DNA of 25,532 bases from Roseiarcus sp050013915 (GTDB lineage: Bacteria; Pseudomonadota; Alphaproteobacteria; Rhizobiales; Beijerinckiaceae). A model generated the notes under the pieces. That model saw nothing but the letters and a program-made list of their open reading frames with translations, did no database searches and was not told where the DNA came from. Where the stretch lies: assembly GCA_050013915.1 (NCBI GenBank), contig JBEKEI010000055.1:1-25532 (forward strand), written 5' to 3'. Every line of letters begins with the position of its first letter. The stretch's first letter is position 1. The translations under genes and the position numbers were made by a program. This document shows positions 23,269 to 25,532 of the stretch, in pieces.

Positions 23269-23928
23269 TCACTTGGACGCCGGCTTGCCCGAGCCGACGA
23301 TTCCGAGCAGCAGTTCGGCGGTCTGGCGCAGGGTCGGGGGCGAATCGGGGTCGGTGACGATCATGTCGAGCCACTTGCCGGCGGCCGGGTAATCCTGGGC
23401 GGCGAGCGCGGCGGCGGCGAGCATTTCGCGCGCGGTGCCGCGGTAGGCGCCGCCGGGCGCGGCGAGCGCCTCCAGCGCGGCCCTCGCCCTGTCGGTCTGG
23501 CCCGCGTCGAGCCGCAGCAGGGCCGCCCGCAGCCGCGCGGTCTGCTGGAACAGGGCGCCGATCGTCGCATCGTCGGCGAGCGCGTCATAGCCGGCGATCG
23601 CCCGCGCCGGGTCGGTCTTGGCGACGACGGCGGCCTCGGCGAGGCGCGCCAGGACGCGATAGCCGTTCGGCGCGTCGGCGGCGATCCTGCCGAGCGCGGC
23701 GGCCGCCTCGGCGTCCTTGCCGGTCCGCCCGAGTTCGAGCGCCTGCTCGAACTGCGCCCCGACCGCCTGCGCCATCTGCAGCCGCCGATAGTCCCAATAG
23801 CGCCAGCCGGCGGTCGCCAGCACGACCAGCAGGGCGGCGACGAGGAAGTAGTTCTGGTATTTGCGCCAGAATTCCTCCGCCTTGTCGCGGCGGACTTCCT
23901 CGTCGACTTCCCGGAAAATATCGCTCAT
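23269..23928 (-). CDS. YfgM-like TPR membrane protein
   Basis: A 219-residue inner-membrane protein: a short charged N-terminus (MSDIFREVDEEVRRDKAEEFWRKY), one membrane helix at about 27-45, then a periplasmic domain of alanine-rich helical hairpins resembling tetratricopeptide repeats. This is the TPR_21/YfgM type, which in E. coli associates with the SecYEG translocon and PpiD and helps envelope protein folding. In proteobacteria the usual gene order is yfgM - bamB - der; here bamB is missing and the gene directly precedes der. The start at 23928 places the conserved charged segment before the helix; the open frame upstream runs into the tRNA gene and is not real. Function is by family similarity and context. 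Confidence 0.82.
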   Translation of the reverse strand: MSDIFREVDEEVRRDKAEEFWRKYQNYFLVAALLVVLATAGWRYWDYRRLQMAQAVGAQFEQALELGRTGKDAEAAAALGRIAADAPNGYRVLARLAEAAVVAKTDPARAIAGYDALADDATIGALFQQTARLRAALLRLDAGQTDRARAALEALAAPGGAYRGTAREMLAAAALAAQDYPAAGKWLDMIVTDPDSPPTLRQTAELLLGIVGSGKPASK

Positions 23929-24107
23929 CGCTCGCCCGTCAGGCCCGAACCGCGGGCGCGTCCCCCCATCGAGGCGTCGCGTTAGCATGGCGGGTCGCCG
24001 AAAGCGAGCGCGCCGGCGGGGCCCGGGCCGGCGCGGCGATCGGCTCTGGACAAGCCCCCGCCCGCTACCTATAACGCCGCCGGCCGGGCGCCCCGAGCGC
24101 GCGCGGG

Positions 24108-24183
24108 GCCCAGGTAGCTCAGTTGGTAGAGCATGCGACTGAAAATCGCAGTGTCGGTGGTTCGATTCCGCCCCTGGGCACCA
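24108..24183 (+). tRNA. tRNA-Phe (anticodon GAA)
   Basis: A 76-base tRNA with encoded CCA (24181-24183). Acceptor strands GCCCAGG and CCTGGGC pair perfectly. The anticodon arm is TGCGA - CTGAAAA - TCGCA with anticodon GAA at 24141-24143, and the T arm is GGTGG - TTCGATT - CCGCC. It decodes phenylalanine codons. It stands divergently upstream of the TPR gene. Its 3' side opens into decayed accessory DNA. Confidence 0.98.
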
Positions 24184-24400
24184 GGACCTCTCCACATAGC
24201 CCCCCGTATCGTCTCAAAAAATCCTTGAGATCGATGGCTCGAGCGCAATTCTGGCGCATATGGCGCCTCGTTGCGCCACGTTGCTCAGGCGCATGGCGTC
24301 GGGCGCAGCCGGAAACCGCCGACTTCCACTTGCCCGGCGAACCCAAGCCGCTGTTGCACTGCACGGAGAAACGCCGCACGAGGTGTTCAGGCGACCGATC

Positions 24401-24694
24401 ATGCCGACAGCGCGAAAGAAATCGACGTCGCCGGAGCGAGAATACAAGACGCAGCGATTGGAGCTTCGCATAGCGCCATCGGCGAAGCGCGTGATCCAGG
24501 AGGCCATGGCCGCGACCGGACTCGCCGCCGGCGATCTGGCCGTCGAGGGCGCACGCCGATTGCCGGATGAACATCAGCGCATGGTTCTCCAGGGGGCGGA
24601 TCGCGACATGTTTCTTGCGGCGATCAGCCGCGAGCCGAGCCCGGCCCCCGCCCTCATCGAAGCGTTGAAGCGCCACGTCAGGCAATTCGGATGA
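24401..24694 (+). CDS. DUF1778 (TacA-like) type II antitoxin
   Basis: A 97-residue protein matching the DUF1778 antitoxin family. RLELRIAPSAKRVIQEAMAATGLAAGDLAVEGARRL is the ribbon-helix-helix DNA-binding part at about residues 19-54, and HQRMVLQGADRDMFLAAISREPSPAPALIEALKRHV is the toxin-wrapping tail, which in TacA-type antitoxins neutralises a GNAT acetyltransferase toxin and represses the operon. The ATG at 24401 is taken because the preceding frame is unrelated. The toxin gene that should follow starts six bases after the stop but is truncated, so this may be an orphan antitoxin. It lies 217 bases after tRNA-Phe; no gene is seen in that gap. Confidence 0.82.
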   Translation: MPTARKKSTSPEREYKTQRLELRIAPSAKRVIQEAMAATGLAAGDLAVEGARRLPDEHQRMVLQGADRDMFLAAISREPSPAPALIEALKRHVRQFG

Positions 24695-24700
24695 CGAGGC

Positions 24701-24940
24701 GTGATCAAGGCCATCGAGCCCCTGGGCAAACACGACCGCGCGGCTTTTTCCTGCGGGCTGGCGGAACTCGGTTACGGTCACACTGAACTCAACTCGCGTC
24801 TCTCTCTCGACCGCTCGATTCTGTCCGGTGGCGTTGAGGCGGCGTTACCGGCGGCCACGCCGCCGAGCCGCCGTCAAGCGGCTGCGCCGCTTCTCCACGG
24901 CGTTCCGGCCCTGCCGGACGACTTCGTCGCCGAGGGGTGA
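24701..24940 (+). pseudogene. Truncated GNAT toxin (TacT-like), N-terminal remnant
   Basis: The GTG at 24701 begins VIKAIEPLGKHDRAAFSCGLAEL, which matches the opening of GNAT toxins of the TacT type (IEPLxKxHDRxxFSCGxxxLD). After about 23 residues the similarity stops, and the frame continues as serine/leucine-rich unrelated sequence to a stop at 24940. The rest of the acetyltransferase, including the acetyl-CoA loop, is not found on this or nearby frames. Position directly after the DUF1778 gene supports its origin as the partner toxin. It is most likely an inactive relic, cut by a deletion or insertion. Confidence 0.65.
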
Positions 24941-25430
24941 CTGCGTCTCATCGGCGCGGCTCTTTTGCGACCAAGACCTTTTGCTGCGCAGCGCGGCCGA
25001 TCTCGGCCGCACTGCGCAGGAAAAGGTCTTGGTGGATTACGGCCAGGGCCGGGCGCGCGGGTCAAGCTTCGCGGAGCGCCTCTTGGCGCGGAGCGACCGC
25101 CGGAGGCGGCTCGAGCTTGAGGCGCGCGCCCGGCTCTGGCAGCGCGGCGGAGGGGGTCGGCGAGGCCGCTTGGTTCGACGCGGCGGCTCATCAGCGGCGG
25201 CCTGGAAATCCTCGCCGATGCACTCTGCCGGGCCCCGAGACGATCGGCCATCCGACAGGTGCGCCGCACTTTCCAAGCCCGCCTCGAAGCCGCCACGCAA
25301 CGCGGATCGCGCGGCGAGCCTCGGAGGCGAAACCCGCGGCCGGGAGGGGCGCGAGTTAAGTGCACTGTCATGTCTGGACGGCGCCCCTTGTCAAGGGTTC
25401 TTTGAAGCTCTGCGAATGTCTCGGGTGCGG
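24941..25430. other. Gene-poor stretch after the toxin remnant
   Basis: About 490 bases. Its main feature is the 64-bp palindrome listed separately. The rest has arginine-rich open frames on both strands without a recognisable family. The composition and lack of ribosome sites suggest decayed or foreign DNA. A minus-strand frame starting at 25434 overlaps the end of the partial gene at the right edge by ATGA, but its translation becomes low-complexity after about 27 residues. Confidence 0.45.
24970..25033. repeat. 64-bp near-perfect palindrome
   Basis: Two 31-base arms (24970-25000 and 25003-25033) are reverse complements with only two mismatches, around a 2-base centre. The left arm begins ACCAAGACCTTTT. 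It could form a strong hairpin or cruciform. No T-run follows, so it is not a classic terminator; it may be the joined ends of a mobile element or a regulatory structure. Confidence 0.85.
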
Positions 25431-25532
25431 TCATGTCTTCGGCCTGTTTGCGCGGGGGTTGAGACCCGCTGGCCCTGATGGTTCGTCCGCTTGGCTCTTT
25501 GCCTCAATCACCGTATCGCGTTCAATTCGACG
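25431..25532 (-). CDS. 3' end of an unidentified gene (partial)
   Basis: A frame open from the right edge to a TGA at 25431-25433 encodes the last 33 residues of some protein (RRIERDTVIEAKSQADEPSG and following). I do not recognise it. The stop overlaps an ATG at 25434 (ATGA), the pattern of coupled genes, and the composition is balanced, so it is more likely real than the neighbouring frames. The 5' part lies outside the window. Confidence 0.4.
   Translation of the reverse strand, partial: RRIERDTVIEAKSQADEPSGPAGLNPRANRPKT

Noticed and set aside
24206..24230. A terminator after tRNA-Phe from TCTCAA/TTGAGA
   Set aside because: The stem has 6 weak pairs and no T-run follows.
24170..24728. 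An 11-base match (GCCCCTGGGCA) between the 3' end of tRNA-Phe and the toxin remnant at 24718-24728, like an attachment-site repeat
   Set aside because: The second copy encodes the family-conserved EPLGK of the toxin start, so chance is the simpler explanation; integration repeats are usually longer.
24874..25434. A 186-codon minus-strand frame beginning MTAPETF
   Set aside because: Only the first 27 or so residues look protein-like; the rest is arginine/proline-rich and spans the palindrome, so I list it only as a possible cut gene.
1..25532. A CRISPR array
   Set aside because: No set of regularly spaced short direct repeats was seen anywhere in the window.

Overview
The window is high-GC DNA, very probably from an alphaproteobacterium of the order Hyphomicrobiales (Rhizobiales). 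A methylotroph- or Beijerinckiaceae-like genome is plausible, but the genus cannot be named from sequence alone. The grounds are the family content (TIGR03808-type repeat protein, alphaproteobacterial Der with NKAE in its first G4 motif, YqgE, FabI, class II DAHP synthase) and the frequent GTG starts. Most of the window is housekeeping or general metabolism; two stretches look accessory.

Layout. (1) 75-6959: a stand-alone DsbD N-terminal-domain protein (-), YqgE/AlgH (+), a catalase-like peroxidase overlapping a cytochrome b561 (+), RecF (-), divergent from a D-2-hydroxyacid dehydrogenase (+), then a tandem universal stress protein (+). (2) 6977-9903: a Tat-exported parallel beta-helix protein (-), divergent from a pair (+) made of a spermidine-synthase-like enzyme and its separate membrane half; a perfect 14-bp palindrome lies between them. 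(3) 9969-15023: the most unusual block. It has three tandem phage-tail-collar (MdpB-like) genes (-), a DUF6916 protein (+), and a tightly coupled minus-strand operon GNAT acetyltransferase - aspartyl/asparaginyl beta-hydroxylase-like dioxygenase - sulfotransferase. A gene-poor 0.55-kb stretch with a 95-bp inverted repeat pair sits inside it, and a 0.8-kb gene-poor stretch follows it. (4) 15813-23928: a small unknown protein, class II DAHP synthase, an MFS transporter, FabI, an ECF-like sigma/anti-sigma pair, a DUF427 protein, the GTPase Der and the YfgM-like TPR membrane protein. (5) 24108-25532: tRNA-Phe(GAA) followed by a decayed accessory stretch: an intact DUF1778 (TacA-like) antitoxin gene, a truncated GNAT toxin start, a 64-bp near-perfect palindrome, and the 3' end of an unidentified gene running off the right edge.

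How genes may work together. The peroxidase/cytochrome b561 pair looks like a membrane-linked peroxide-handling module. The three tail-collar proteins with DUF6916 and three side-chain-modifying enzymes could form a modified surface or secreted fibre-like system; this is inference from proximity. The sigma and anti-sigma genes overlap and form a regulatory pair. Der and the TPR protein form a conserved pair from which bamB, often found between them, is missing.
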